The position numbers and the translations under genes are program-made. Below, piece after piece: positions 23,990 to 32,950 of a stretch of DNA of 51,533 bases; within the stretch, counting starts at the first letter, position 1, and each line of letters begins with the position of its first letter. This DNA is from Acidimicrobiales bacterium (GTDB lineage Bacteria > Actinomycetota > Acidimicrobiia > Acidimicrobiales > Aldehydirespiratoraceae), in contig JAJCXY010000115.1 of assembly GCA_029263215.1 (NCBI GenBank), positions 1-51,533 of the forward strand. The letters are read 5' to 3'. Below the pieces are notes generated by a model that worked only from the letters and a program-made list of their open reading frames with translations, did no database searches and had not been told where the DNA came from.

Positions 23990-25321
23990 GTGACCTCCTG
24001 GCATCGAGTTGTCGTCACCGTTGCGGTGGTCGGACTCGTCGCCCTGGGTTGCACGCCGCCGGCCGAGCCCGAGGCCGCTCCCGAGCCTCTCCCCACCACC
24101 ACCCTCACACCCACGACCACCACGACTCTCCCACCCCCGCCCGCGGTGACCGTGGGGGCAGAAGTGCTGGCCGACTCTGGGTTCGCAGCCCTCGACGGGG
24201 CAAGGGTCGGGCTCATCGCCAACCAGACATCGCTGGTTCGAGGCGAGCACCTCATCGACGTGCTCGACGAGGCCCCCAATGTGGAACTCGTCGCCGTGTT
24301 CGCTCCTGAGCACGGGGTGAGAGGCACCGCCGGCGCCGGAGCCCTGATCGACGATGAGGTCGACACCGCTACCGGCACACCCATATTCAGCCTCTACGGG
24401 TCAACCCGCAGCCCCACCGCGGAGATGCTCGTCGGGATCGATGTGCTCGTCTACGACCTCCAGGATGTGGGCGCCCGGTTCTACACGTACATCTCCACGA
24501 TGGGCCTGGCGATGCAGGCCGCGGCGGAGGCAGGTGTCCGCTTTTTGGTACTCGATCGCCCCGACCCTTCCGGCGGCGTGGTGGTGGCTGGATATGTCCT
24601 CGAACCCGAGAAGGTCTCGTTCATCGGCCAGTACCCGATTCCTGCCGCCTACGCCATGACTCCGGGGGAGCTGGCGGTGGCGATCGTGGGGGAGGGGTGG
24701 CTCGACGGGGTGGCCGGCCTCGATCTCGATGTCGTCGAGATGGACGGTTGGCTTCGCGGCATGAGCTGGCACGACACCGGCCTGGATTGGGTGCCTCCGA
24801 GCCCCGGGCTCCAGACGGCTCCGTCGGCAGTCACCTACCTCGGTACCGTGCTGTTCGAGGCCACGTCGATCAGCTATGGCGGAGGCACAGCAGAGACCTT
24901 CGAGGTCGTCGGTGCGCCATGGGCCGACGAGATCACCATGGCGGGGAGGCTCAACGCCCACGAGTTGAGAGGCGTACTGTTCGAACCGGTCACCTTCACG
25001 CCGGGCCCCATACCGGGGCGAACCAGCGAACCGCGACTCAATGGTGAGCTGATGGAGGGTGTGCGCATCCGGGTCACCGATCCCGGCCTGTTCGAGCCGG
25101 TGTCGGTGGGTATCCACATCCTCGAAGAGTTTCATCGGGCCGCGATCGAAAACGAGGTGGAAGATTACATCGACCGTCCTGAGGCAATGGGGCTCCTGGC
25201 CGGCACCGACCTTCTCGTAGAGGCACTCGAAGCCGGCACATCGGCATCAGAGATAGTGGCCGGCTGGGCCGATCCACTCCGACAATTCAACGAGGTCAGG
25301 GCCGCTTACCTGATTTACTGA
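23990..25321 (+). CDS. DUF1343 / NamZ-like exo-beta-N-acetylmuramidase lipoprotein
   Basis: A 443-residue exported protein of the DUF1343 family, whose characterised member NamZ removes terminal N-acetylmuramic acid from peptidoglycan fragments. It has a lipoprotein signal ending VALGC (Cys21), then a Pro/Thr-rich tether (residues ~22-55), then the domain with LIANQTSLV, FAPEHGVRGTA, YDLQDVGARFYTYIST, LDRPDPSGG and PSPGLQT. It is probably anchored outside the cell membrane and trims or scavenges wall fragments. The start is GTG at 23990, 19 bases after the hpaE stop. The gene may share that transcript without sharing the pathway. Confidence 0.83.
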   Translation: MTSWHRVVVTVAVVGLVALGCTPPAEPEAAPEPLPTTTLTPTTTTTLPPPPAVTVGAEVLADSGFAALDGARVGLIANQTSLVRGEHLIDVLDEAPNVELVAVFAPEHGVRGTAGAGALIDDEVDTATGTPIFSLYGSTRSPTAEMLVGIDVLVYDLQDVGARFYTYISTMGLAMQAAAEAGVRFLVLDRPDPSGGVVVAGYVLEPEKVSFIGQYPIPAAYAMTPGELAVAIVGEGWLDGVAGLDLDVVEMDGWLRGMSWHDTGLDWVPPSPGLQTAPSAVTYLGTVLFEATSISYGGGTAETFEVVGAPWADEITMAGRLNAHELRGVLFEPVTFTPGPIPGRTSEPRLNGELMEGVRIRVTDPGLFEPVSVGIHILEEFHRAAIENEVEDYIDRPEAMGLLAGTDLLVEALEAGTSASEIVAGWADPLRQFNEVRAAYLIY

Positions 25322-25326
25322 ACTGC

Positions 25327-26652
25327 ATGGCCGCCAACATCGTGCTCACCGGATTCATGGGCACGGGCAAATCCACCGTCGCCCGCCTCCTCGCGGCCGA
25401 GCTCGACCGTGAGTTCATCGACACCGATGCCCTCATAGCGGCTCGCCACGGTGATCTGGCCGACATCTTCCTCCATAGAGGTGAAGGAGCATTCCGAGAC
25501 ATCGAACGAGATCTGGCCGCCGAACTGGCCAGTCGCGATGGGCTTGTAGTGGCAAGCGGTGGTGGCATGCTGCTCGATCCCGAGGTAGCCGACGTGATCT
25601 CCGAGGGCGCCCGGGTGTTCTGTCTCACCGCGGAATCCGACACGATCCTGGCCCGCGTGATCAGCGACAAGTCGGGGACCATGAGGCCTCTTCTCGTCGG
25701 GCCCGACCCGGCGGGCCGTGTGGTCGACCTGCTTGCCCAGCGCGCCATCCGATACGGCTCGTTCGAGCAGGTGCCCACCGACGAGCGTCCGCCGGCCGAG
25801 GTGGTGGCCGACATCATCTCCAGACTCGACGCGGGCGCGGCCGACATCCGAGGGCACTACGCACAGTCGGCTCTCATCGAGCGCGTCGCGGCTGCCCTCG
25901 AAGCAGCGGGTCACGATCTCGACGGCCTGTCGCCGGCCGAGTTGGCCGGATTCGATGAATTTCATCTCGGTGGTCACGCAGCCACCACGGCCCTGGTCGA
26001 CTGCCTCGAGCTCGGCGCTGACGCCACGGTGCTCGATGTGGGTTGTGGGGTCGGCGGCGCCGCACGGGCGATCGCTCACAGCGCTGCCTGTTCGGTTGTC
26101 GGGATCGACCTGACTCCCGACTTCATCGACACCGCCCGGTGGCTCACCGAGAGGCTGAGGATGCAGGATCGGATCGACTTCAGGGTCGCGAACGCCCTCG
26201 ACCTGCCCTTCGGAGAGGGCACGTTCGACGCCATCACCATGTTGCACGTCGGCATGAACATCGACGACAAGGGCAGCCTCATGACTGAGCTTGCCCGGGT
26301 CCTCGCACGGGGCGGGCAGCTCGGGATCTACGACCTCATGCGGGTCGACGATGGCGACATCGACTACCCGATGCCTTGGGCGGCGAGCGCCTCGACCAGT
26401 TCGCTCTCCACAGCCGCCGGGTATCAGGAGGCGCTGAAGGAAGCCGGACTCACGGTGCAGAGCAGCATCGACTGTCGCCAACTCGTCGTCGAAGCGATCC
26501 AGGCCCTGGGTGGCTCCGCGCCGGCAGTGAACCTCGGTCACCTCATGGGGGCGGGCTGGCCCCGGATGCAGGAGAACATGATCAGCGCCTTCCGGCGAGG
26601 AATCGTGTCGCCGATTCGGATCGTCGCAACGAAACCCTCAGAGACGGCCTGA
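25327..26652 (+). CDS. Shikimate kinase-like domain fused to a class I SAM-dependent methyltransferase
   Basis: A 441-residue two-domain protein. Residues ~1-165 are a complete shikimate-kinase fold: Walker A GFMGTGKST, FIDTDALIA, GEGAFRDIE, the glycine triplet in VASGGGMLL and the lid RPLLVGPDP followed by RAIRYGSF. Residues ~200-441 are a methyltransferase: FHLGGHAATTALV, motif I VLDVGCGVGGAARAI, then VVGIDLTPDFIDTA and ITMLHVGMNIDDK. The join at about 165-200 is a helical linker in one uninterrupted frame. The expected chemistry is ATP-dependent phosphorylation of a small hydroxylated acid plus SAM-dependent methylation; the substrate is unknown. It begins six bases after the NamZ-like stop. 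I do not know this fusion as a standard architecture. Confidence 0.8.
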   Translation: MAANIVLTGFMGTGKSTVARLLAAELDREFIDTDALIAARHGDLADIFLHRGEGAFRDIERDLAAELASRDGLVVASGGGMLLDPEVADVISEGARVFCLTAESDTILARVISDKSGTMRPLLVGPDPAGRVVDLLAQRAIRYGSFEQVPTDERPPAEVVADIISRLDAGAADIRGHYAQSALIERVAAALEAAGHDLDGLSPAELAGFDEFHLGGHAATTALVDCLELGADATVLDVGCGVGGAARAIAHSAACSVVGIDLTPDFIDTARWLTERLRMQDRIDFRVANALDLPFGEGTFDAITMLHVGMNIDDKGSLMTELARVLARGGQLGIYDLMRVDDGDIDYPMPWAASASTSSLSTAAGYQEALKEAGLTVQSSIDCRQLVVEAIQALGGSAPAVNLGHLMGAGWPRMQENMISAFRRGIVSPIRIVATKPSETA

Positions 26653-26664
26653 GCGTAGAGCCGG

Positions 26665-27492
26665 CTAGCGACGGCAGATGTTGTGGGTCTCGCCTATCTG
26701 ATCGATAGCGCAACGCACCACAGTTCCATCGGTCATCCACTCGGGTGGAGTTCGGGCTGCGCCGACTCCTCCCGGCGTTCCCGTGGCGATGATGTCGCCC
26801 GGTTCGAGGGTGATGATTCGACTCAGGTCGGCCACGATGTCGACAGCGGTGAAGCACAGCTCTGAGGTGTTGGACGATTGCTTCACGACCCCGTCGACCT
26901 CAGTGGTGATGGCCAGGCCCGACCCGTCGCCAACCTCGTCGGTGGAGACCATCACGGGACCCAGCGGGGTCATGCCCTCGAATGTCTTGCCGGCCAGGAA
27001 CTGGGTGGTGCGGCGTTGGTAGTCGCGCACGGACACATCGTTGAGCACCGTGAATCCGGCGATGGCCGCCTCGGCCTCGCTGCGGTCGGCGTGGCGAACT
27101 TCGTTGCCGATCACGATCGCCAACTCGGCCTCCCAGTCGATGTGGGTGGAAACGTCGAGCGGGGGGAGGGCGATATCGTCGCGAGCGCCGATGAGGGCCC
27201 GCCGGTACTTGGCGAAGTAGGTGGGGGCGGACGGTCGTTCCCGACCCATCTCTGCAATGTGGTCGAGATAGTTGACCCCTACGCACACGATCTTGTCGGG
27301 GTGGGTGACGAGCGGTGCGGGGTGGGCATCGGCCCAGGCGACGGTGGGGCCGTCGGCCATGGCGACAGCGGTGCTGTCGCGTCCCGAGCGCAGTACTGCT
27401 CCGACGTCGCTCGCATCGAGCAGGACGATGTCGTCGCCCTCGACCCTGCCGGCTCGGGTGCCGTCGGCGGTGCGGATGGTGGCGAGTCGCAT
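26665..27492 (-). CDS. Fumarylacetoacetate hydrolase family protein
   Basis: A 275-residue FAH-fold enzyme. Segments typical of the family are KIVCVGVNYLDHIAEMG, HIDWEAELAIVIGNEVR (metal-binding glutamates), LNDVSVRDYQRRT, KTFEGMTPLGPVMV and DIIATGTPGGVGAAR. These enzymes hydrolyse, decarboxylate or isomerise 2-oxo or 2,4-dioxo acids. The start overlaps the stop of the aminotransferase upstream (TGATG at 27490-27494), so the two act together. It could also supply the second HpaG activity missing from the single-domain protein at 21051-21947, but its operon partner argues for a separate route. Confidence 0.85.
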   Translation of the reverse strand: MRLATIRTADGTRAGRVEGDDIVLLDASDVGAVLRSGRDSTAVAMADGPTVAWADAHPAPLVTHPDKIVCVGVNYLDHIAEMGRERPSAPTYFAKYRRALIGARDDIALPPLDVSTHIDWEAELAIVIGNEVRHADRSEAEAAIAGFTVLNDVSVRDYQRRTTQFLAGKTFEGMTPLGPVMVSTDEVGDGSGLAITTEVDGVVKQSSNTSELCFTAVDIVADLSRIITLEPGDIIATGTPGGVGAARTPPEWMTDGTVVRCAIDQIGETHNICRR

Positions 27493-28667
27493 CAGGTCGG
27501 CTCCGGATCGGGGGCTGGGTCGAAGGCATCCAACCGTACGCCCAGCTCATCGATTTCGGCCGGGATCAGGTTGGCGAAACTGAACCTCAGGAAGTGTTCG
27601 TCGTCGGGCGTGAAGGCGGTGCCGGGAATCACCAGGATGTCGGTCTCGGTGACCAGCCGCCGCAACATCGTGGCCGTGTCGGTGTCGGAGTTGAAGCGAA
27701 CCCAGCCGAAATAGGCGCCGGATGCGACGAGCTCGAACCCTCCAGGCCGGCCTTGCATGACCGACTCGAAGTGTCGCTGCAGGTCGGCGACGCGGGCCGA
27801 CTGCTCGGCTCGCCAGTCGCCGGCGTGCAACAAGCCGGCGATGCATGCCTCTTGTCCGATCCACGAGGCACTGATGGCCACACAATCGAGGATCTTGAGC
27901 GCTTCCACCTGCACCGCCGACCCCGATACGACGGCACCGATCCGGTGACCGGGGATGGCGAGGTCCTTCGAGAACGAGTGCAGACTGATCACGGTGTCAT
28001 GCCACTCGGGGTCGGAGAAGAGCTCATGGGCCGGAGCGGATGTGGGCCGGAAGGTGCGATATGTCTCATCCACGATCAGGGCGATCCCGCGGCGGCGGGC
28101 GAGTTCGGCAAAGGCGGCGAGTCGGGAGGGTGGGATCGTGACCCCGGTTGGGTTGCCGGGCGAAACGAGCACGATCGCCCTGGTGCTTTCATCGATGAGC
28201 CTTTCGGCGCGCGCTGGGTCGGGCAGGTGATCTTCTTCAGCCGGCAGGTGGCGGGCCTCAACCCCCTCGACCTGAAGCCACATGTCGTGATTGAAGTAGA
28301 AGGGCGACGCCAGAATCACCGAGTCGCCGGGGTCGGTGAGAGCACTCACGGTCACACAGAATGCCTGGTTGCAGCCCCCGGTGATGAGTACTTCATCGGC
28401 GGTCATCGGAGTTTCGTAGGCCTCGGTGAGGTCAGCCGCGAAGGCCTCGCGTAGCCCCGGCAGTCCGGGCTGGGGGGCATAACGCGAGGAGGTGGGTTCG
28501 TGGGCGGCCTCGGCGATACGGTCGGCAACCACTGGGGCTGGTGGATAGGCCGGCGCCGCCTGGGAAAGGTCGAGAAGCGGTTGGTCGTTCACCCGAAGCT
28601 CGAGCAGAGCATGGGCCGCCCCGATCGGGGAGTGGACGAGGTGGCGGATTCGGGGCGAGAGTTCCAT
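27492..28667 (-). CDS. Class I/II PLP-dependent aminotransferase
   Basis: A 391-residue fold-type I aminotransferase. The cofactor regions are visible: GGCNQAFCVT, SPGNPTGVTI, IVDETYRTF (Asp binding the pyridine nitrogen) and the Schiff-base lysine in SFSKDLAIPGHRIG. The C terminus has VTETDILVIPGTAFTPDDEHFLRFSF, with the arginine that binds the substrate carboxylate. It resembles aspartate/aromatic-type aminotransferases; the amino donor cannot be told. It is translationally coupled to the FAH-family gene downstream and divergent from the N-acetyltransferase gene. Confidence 0.88.
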   Translation of the reverse strand: MELSPRIRHLVHSPIGAAHALLELRVNDQPLLDLSQAAPAYPPAPVVADRIAEAAHEPTSSRYAPQPGLPGLREAFAADLTEAYETPMTADEVLITGGCNQAFCVTVSALTDPGDSVILASPFYFNHDMWLQVEGVEARHLPAEEDHLPDPARAERLIDESTRAIVLVSPGNPTGVTIPPSRLAAFAELARRRGIALIVDETYRTFRPTSAPAHELFSDPEWHDTVISLHSFSKDLAIPGHRIGAVVSGSAVQVEALKILDCVAISASWIGQEACIAGLLHAGDWRAEQSARVADLQRHFESVMQGRPGGFELVASGAYFGWVRFNSDTDTATMLRRLVTETDILVIPGTAFTPDDEHFLRFSFANLIPAEIDELGVRLDAFDPAPDPEPT

Positions 28668-28708
28668 GGTTGGCCACGAGTGTGGCCTGATCTGGGAGTG
28701 TCTGCACC

Positions 28709-29464
28709 GTGAGCCTCGTCGACCGCTACCTCGATCGCATCGCGTTCGGCGATCCCATCGCCCACGACCTCGCCACCCTCACTGCCCTCCAGCAGGCCCA
28801 TCTCAGCACGGTTGCGTTCGAGAACCTCGATGTGTTCGGTCAGCGCCCGGTGCGCACCGACACCGACTGGTCGGTTGCCAAGATCGTCGATGAGCGACGG
28901 GGTGGGTGGTGTTTCGAGAACAACGGAGCATTCGGTTGGCTGCTCGACCAGCTCGGCTTCCCGGTGCTGCGGATCGGTGCCGCGGTGCTGCTCGGCGGCC
29001 CGAACAGGATCATCGATCATGCCACCCTCGAGGTACAGATCGAGCAGCCCTATCTTGTCGATGTGGGGTTCGGCGACAGTTTCTCGAGCCCTCTGGCGCT
29101 GAATCGGGCCGGTCCGCAAGATGGGGGTACAGGCATCTACGAGCTGATGCCGAGCCCACAGGGGGTCACCCTCACCGAACAGGTCGACGGTCTGCCCGAA
29201 GCCCGCTACCGGTTTCGGCGGGTGGCCCACCAGATGAGCGATTTCGATGAGGCGTCGAATCGTCTGCAGGCCGACGAGAGTGCCCACTGGCGACGCCTGC
29301 CGTTCGCCACGCGCCTGATCGACGGCGGGCCCGATCGGGTGACCCTGCTAGCCGACCGGCTGAAGCTGAGACGGGCCGGTCAGGTCGTGGAAACCCCGGT
29401 TGGCGACGACGACTGGGACGATGTGCTCTGGGAGTGGTTCGAAATGCGCAGGCCCGACGACTAA
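28709..29464 (+). CDS. nat: Arylamine N-acetyltransferase
   Basis: A 251-residue NAT-family enzyme that transfers acetyl or other short acyl groups from CoA to arylamines and hydrazines. The cysteine-protease-like triad is complete: Cys68 in RGGWCFENN, His104 in IDHATLEV and Asp118 in VDVGFGDSF. AFENLDV near the N terminus is another family hallmark. The start is GTG at 28709. The last four bases overlap the convergent TfoX-like gene. In actinobacteria nat is often linked to steroid or aromatic catabolism, which would match the aromatic-pathway setting, but that link is only suggestive here. Confidence 0.9.
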   Translation: MSLVDRYLDRIAFGDPIAHDLATLTALQQAHLSTVAFENLDVFGQRPVRTDTDWSVAKIVDERRGGWCFENNGAFGWLLDQLGFPVLRIGAAVLLGGPNRIIDHATLEVQIEQPYLVDVGFGDSFSSPLALNRAGPQDGGTGIYELMPSPQGVTLTEQVDGLPEARYRFRRVAHQMSDFDEASNRLQADESAHWRRLPFATRLIDGGPDRVTLLADRLKLRRAGQVVETPVGDDDWDDVLWEWFEMRRPDD

Positions 29465-29766
29465 CGGCCGACGAACTCCACCGAGGCACGGATCAGGTCT
29501 CGCCAGCGCTCCTCATCGAACTTCTCAATGAGGACCCACTCCTTGAACACCTTGCCCGCGGGAGCGAAGGAGGCTCCTTCCCCGGCGTCGATCATGGCCA
29601 CGACAGTCTCGCGGGCCAACTTCACGACCAGTCCGGGACCCTTGTGGTGGGGCATTCCCACGAACTCGCCTCTGGCCCGGACACACGGCCCGCCCATGAT
29701 CGTGCCCTCGTCGATGAGGCCCTCGGCCAGCAGGGGCGCTACAACATCCCAGAACTCTTCGCTCAT
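29461..29766 (-). CDS. TfoX N-terminal domain-like small protein
   Basis: A 101-residue protein beginning MSEEFWDVVAPLLAEG, with the family-like core IMGGPCVRARGEFVG, GLVVKLARETVV and FAPAGKVFKEWVLI. It resembles the small actinobacterial proteins related to the N-terminal domain of TfoX/Sxy; their function is not established, although TfoX itself controls competence in gammaproteobacteria. The ATG at 29766 overlaps the stop of the MFS exporter (ATGA at 29763-29766). It is the last gene of a five-gene minus-strand run that begins with ilvD. Confidence 0.75.
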   Translation of the reverse strand: MSEEFWDVVAPLLAEGLIDEGTIMGGPCVRARGEFVGMPHHKGPGLVVKLARETVVAMIDAGEGASFAPAGKVFKEWVLIEKFDEERWRDLIRASVEFVGR

Positions 29767-30998
29767 GGATTCACCGTAGGCGATCGTCGCAGATCGGGGT
29801 CGACCGGTTCGAGCGAGCCGCCACGAGCCCACAGCAGCATTCCCGTCCCGATCACGCTGTAGACGAGTCCGCCCACCGCCATCGGCGTGACGGTGGTGTC
29901 GATCTGGCGGTCGATGACCGCGGCCAGGATCGAACCGAAGCCGAGAGTGCTGACCCCCCGCACCGCCGCGGCTGTGCCTGCGATCCTTTCCATGGGGAGA
30001 AGGGCGAGCGAGATGCAGGTGGTGGTGATGATGGTCGACAGGGTGCTCGTGACGGTGATTGCGGCGGCCCAGAACCAAAACGATGGGACCCCGTCGGCCG
30101 CGAGCGCAGCCACGGTGAGCACCGCGTAGGCGCCGACCAGGCCGAAGAATGAGGCTCGCGCCACGGCTGCGGCGCCGAACGACTTGATCAGCCTGGCACC
30201 CAACGCGACCCCGACGCCGTTGATCGCGGAGATGGCACCGAAGGTGACGGCGAACCAGTCACCCCGGCCGTAGATCTCATCGATGATCGGCTGGCTGCTG
30301 CCGAGAAATATGAAGAAGGCGGCGAAGCTGAACACCATCGCGGCGATGTAGAACGCCGATGCCCGGTTGGTGCACACCAGCCGTACGGCCGCCAGGATCG
30401 CCTGGGGTTTCACCGACCGGCGGCGCTCCATCGGTAGGGTCTCGCCGAACCGGATCGCCCAGCCCGACATGATCATGGCGAGAACGAGCGCGGCGAGAAA
30501 TACGACCTGCCAGCCACCGAGAACCAGCAGTCCGTCACCGGCTAGCGGAGCCAACGAAGGTCCGATGAGGAACACAGCCATCACCACCGAGAGCACGCGT
30601 GCCATCTGGTCGCCGGAGTAGAGGTCGCGCGCCATCGCGGCAGACAAGACATTGGGCCCCGCAGCACCGAAACCCCAGAGGAAGCGGAACGCGAGCATCA
30701 CTTCGAAGGTGGGCGCGAGGCTGCCGCCGGCCGCACCGAGGCAGTAGAGACCGATCCCCGAGAGCAACAGAGGCCGACGGCCGAACCGGTCGGACAAGGG
30801 GCCATAGAACATCTGGCCCGCGGCCATCCCGAAAAAGTAGAAGGTGACGATCAGGGATACCTCGCCCGAACCAGCCGCGAGGTCGAACTCGTCGCGTATC
30901 TCGTCGAAGGCGGGCAGCGCCGCGTCGATCCCGAAGGCGAGCAGGATGCTCATGGACGCCAAAAAGGCGATTACGCCTCGCTCACTTCGTTCGGTCAT
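29763..30998 (-). CDS. Bcr/CflA-type MFS drug efflux transporter
   Basis: A 411-residue, 12-helix major facilitator protein. The drug:H+ antiporter-1 pattern is visible: first helix FLASMSILLAFGIDAALPAF, motif A GPLSDRFGRRPLLL and the RFLWGFGAAGPNVLSAAMARD segment, typical of Bcr/CflA. It should export hydrophobic compounds using the proton gradient. It overlaps the FAD oxidase gene upstream (ATGA at 30995-30998) and the TfoX-like gene downstream. The TetR gene two positions upstream is a plausible controller. Confidence 0.88.
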   Translation of the reverse strand: MTERSERGVIAFLASMSILLAFGIDAALPAFDEIRDEFDLAAGSGEVSLIVTFYFFGMAAGQMFYGPLSDRFGRRPLLLSGIGLYCLGAAGGSLAPTFEVMLAFRFLWGFGAAGPNVLSAAMARDLYSGDQMARVLSVVMAVFLIGPSLAPLAGDGLLVLGGWQVVFLAALVLAMIMSGWAIRFGETLPMERRRSVKPQAILAAVRLVCTNRASAFYIAAMVFSFAAFFIFLGSSQPIIDEIYGRGDWFAVTFGAISAINGVGVALGARLIKSFGAAAVARASFFGLVGAYAVLTVAALAADGVPSFWFWAAAITVTSTLSTIITTTCISLALLPMERIAGTAAAVRGVSTLGFGSILAAVIDRQIDTTVTPMAVGGLVYSVIGTGMLLWARGGSLEPVDPDLRRSPTVNP

Positions 30999-32404
30999 CG
31001 CGGCGGGAGTGTCTTGCCCGGGTTGAACAACCCATCAGGATCGAGGGAGTCCTTGATTCGCCAGGCGAGCTCCACCTCGAGAGGGTCCTTCTGAGCGGTC
31101 ATCTGGTCGAGCAGAGATTGGCCCACACCGTGTTCGGCAGTGAGTGTTCCTTCGAGTTCGAGGGTGAGTGCGTCGATCGCCGCCTCGAGCGCCGCTCGGT
31201 GGGCCGGCTCGAACCCGCCGATGGGGGGCAGGACATGAAGATGAATGTTGCCGTCGCCCAGGTGGCCGAATGAGAAGGGCAGCCAGCCCGGAGCTAGGGC
31301 AGCGGTGAGCGTCTCGACTCGCTCGATGAACTCCACCACACGCCCCACAGGCACCGCCGCGTCGTACTTGATGTATCCCCCCACCCAGTCCCATAGCTCC
31401 ACAGGGCGAATCATCTCGCGGATCATCCAGAGGTTGTCCTCCTGATCTGTGGTTGCCGCCACCGCGGCATCGAGGATCAGGTTGGCCGCGGCGGCCTCCG
31501 CCAAGAAGTCGTTCATAGCGGTGGGGCCGCTTCCCAACGGAGCAGCCAACCGAGCGATGATGTACCACTTCGCAACGGTCTCCATCGGGCGCTGGAGCTC
31601 GAACTTGTCGACCGCGGTGCCAAGACCCACCTCGGGGAGAAGTTCGAAGGCGACGACCGTGCGCCCTCCGCTGCGGGCCGCGGCGAGAAGGGGAAGGGCA
31701 GCGTCGAGGGTGGGGAGGGCAAGGATTGCGGTCTGGTGGTCGGCGATGGCCGGAAGCAGCCGCACAACCGCCCGGGTGATGATCCCGAGGGTGCCTTCGG
31801 CCCCGATGAAGAGCTGGCGGAGCTGGTAGCCCGAAGAGTCCTTGCGGAGGCGGCGCAGGCCGTTCCAGATGCGGCCATCGGCGAGGACCACCTCGAGGCC
31901 GAGCACCTGGTCGCGCATCGGGCCGTACTGCAGCACGTTGACTCCACCGGCATTGGTGGAGATCGCTCCGCCGATCGACGCAGTCCCACTGGCGCCCCAG
32001 TCGGGTGCGAACATCGCTCCGGCGCGGCCGGCGGCGTTCTGGATCGACTCGATGGTTGCCCCGGCCTGCACCGTGATCGTGGAGTCGGCGATGTCGATCG
32101 ATTCGAGCTCACGCATACGGCTGAGTGAAACCAGCACCGATGCCTGTTGATCGATGGGTTGAGCGCCTCCGCTGAGGCCGGTGTTGCCGCCTTGGGTGAC
32201 GATCGGTAGATCACGATCAGCGCAGACCCGTACCACCGCGGCGACCTCTTCGGTGGAACCGGGGCGAACCGCAACCAGCACCGGGCCGGTGACCACCCCG
32301 CGTGCATCGTGGCCGTATTCGGCGGCCTCGATTCCGGTGAAAGTGTTGCCGGGACCTACAACATCTGTGAGTTCGCTGGCGAGGGCGACGACGTCAGTCG
32401 TCAT
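30995..32404 (-). CDS. FAD-linked oxidase (GlcD/D-lactate dehydrogenase family)
   Basis: A 469-residue flavoprotein of the PCMH-type FAD-binding family that oxidises D-2-hydroxyacids (D-lactate, D-2-hydroxyglutarate, glycolate). The FAD part shows AVRPGSTEEVAAVVRVC, PIVTQGGNTGLSGGAQP and FAPDWGASGTASIGGAISTNAGG. The C-terminal half has FSFGHLGDGNIHLHVLPP (metal-binding histidines) and TLTAEHGVGQSLL. I put the start at ATG 32404, which gives MTTDVVALASELTDVVG; it overlaps the end of the TetR gene by about 11 bases. The frame is open further upstream without family similarity. Confidence 0.88.
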   Translation of the reverse strand: MTTDVVALASELTDVVGPGNTFTGIEAAEYGHDARGVVTGPVLVAVRPGSTEEVAAVVRVCADRDLPIVTQGGNTGLSGGAQPIDQQASVLVSLSRMRELESIDIADSTITVQAGATIESIQNAAGRAGAMFAPDWGASGTASIGGAISTNAGGVNVLQYGPMRDQVLGLEVVLADGRIWNGLRRLRKDSSGYQLRQLFIGAEGTLGIITRAVVRLLPAIADHQTAILALPTLDAALPLLAAARSGGRTVVAFELLPEVGLGTAVDKFELQRPMETVAKWYIIARLAAPLGSGPTAMNDFLAEAAAANLILDAAVAATTDQEDNLWMIREMIRPVELWDWVGGYIKYDAAVPVGRVVEFIERVETLTAALAPGWLPFSFGHLGDGNIHLHVLPPIGGFEPAHRAALEAAIDALTLELEGTLTAEHGVGQSLLDQMTAQKDPLEVELAWRIKDSLDPDGLFNPGKTLPPR

Positions 32405-32945
32405 CTTGTAGCCGCATCGAAAGTTCGGCGACCCGCTCACGGATGTCGTCCTGATCGGCGCCGAATTGGGCGAGCCCGGCAATAATCTCCTGCTCGAACG
32501 CGCCCCAGCCAAACTGCAGAGCCGCGCAAAGGGCGACCTCGGCGAGAAGTTCGCGGTCGTTGGCGGCTCGACCGGTGACCTCGACCTGGCCGTTCACGAT
32601 GCGCCTCATCAGGGCGGTCATCGGCGAAAGGGCTTCATCGACCTCGAGCTTGGCGAACGTGCGATAGCTGGTCGCCGCGTCTGAGGTGTTGACGGGCAGG
32701 ATGCCGTCTTCATCCCATCGCTTGGCCATCTCGTCGGTGGACTCGGTGACCGCAGCCGCGAATACGGCGTCCTTGGTGCCGAAATAGTGATGGATCAGGC
32801 CGTAGTTGACACCGGCATGCTTGGCGAGCTCGCGACCCGAAATGTGGCGGGGTGAGCGCATCGCCATCAACTGGGTGGCGGACTGGATGAGACTCTGGCG
32901 TACGGCATCGGGGCCGCGGACGGGGGCAACGTCGGGATCGGCCAT
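32394..32945 (-). CDS. TetR family transcriptional regulator
   Basis: A 183-residue one-component regulator. The N-terminal helix-turn-helix is recognisable (LIQSATQLMAMRSPRHISGRELAKHAGVNYGLIHHYFGTKD), followed by a ligand-binding helical domain with no assignable effector. It sits five bases after ilvD and overlaps the FAD oxidase start, so it is carried in the middle of the operon it probably controls. Its operator could not be identified in the short region upstream of ilvD. Confidence 0.87.
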   Translation of the reverse strand: MADPDVAPVRGPDAVRQSLIQSATQLMAMRSPRHISGRELAKHAGVNYGLIHHYFGTKDAVFAAAVTESTDEMAKRWDEDGILPVNTSDAATSYRTFAKLEVDEALSPMTALMRRIVNGQVEVTGRAANDRELLAEVALCAALQFGWGAFEQEIIAGLAQFGADQDDIRERVAELSMRLQDDD

Positions 32946-32950
32946 GGAGT

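Noticed and set aside
22406-24313. Very long open frame on the minus strand opposite hpaE and the NamZ-like gene
   Set aside because: It is an antisense shadow of two well-supported genes caused by GC-rich codon bias and has no recognisable domain.
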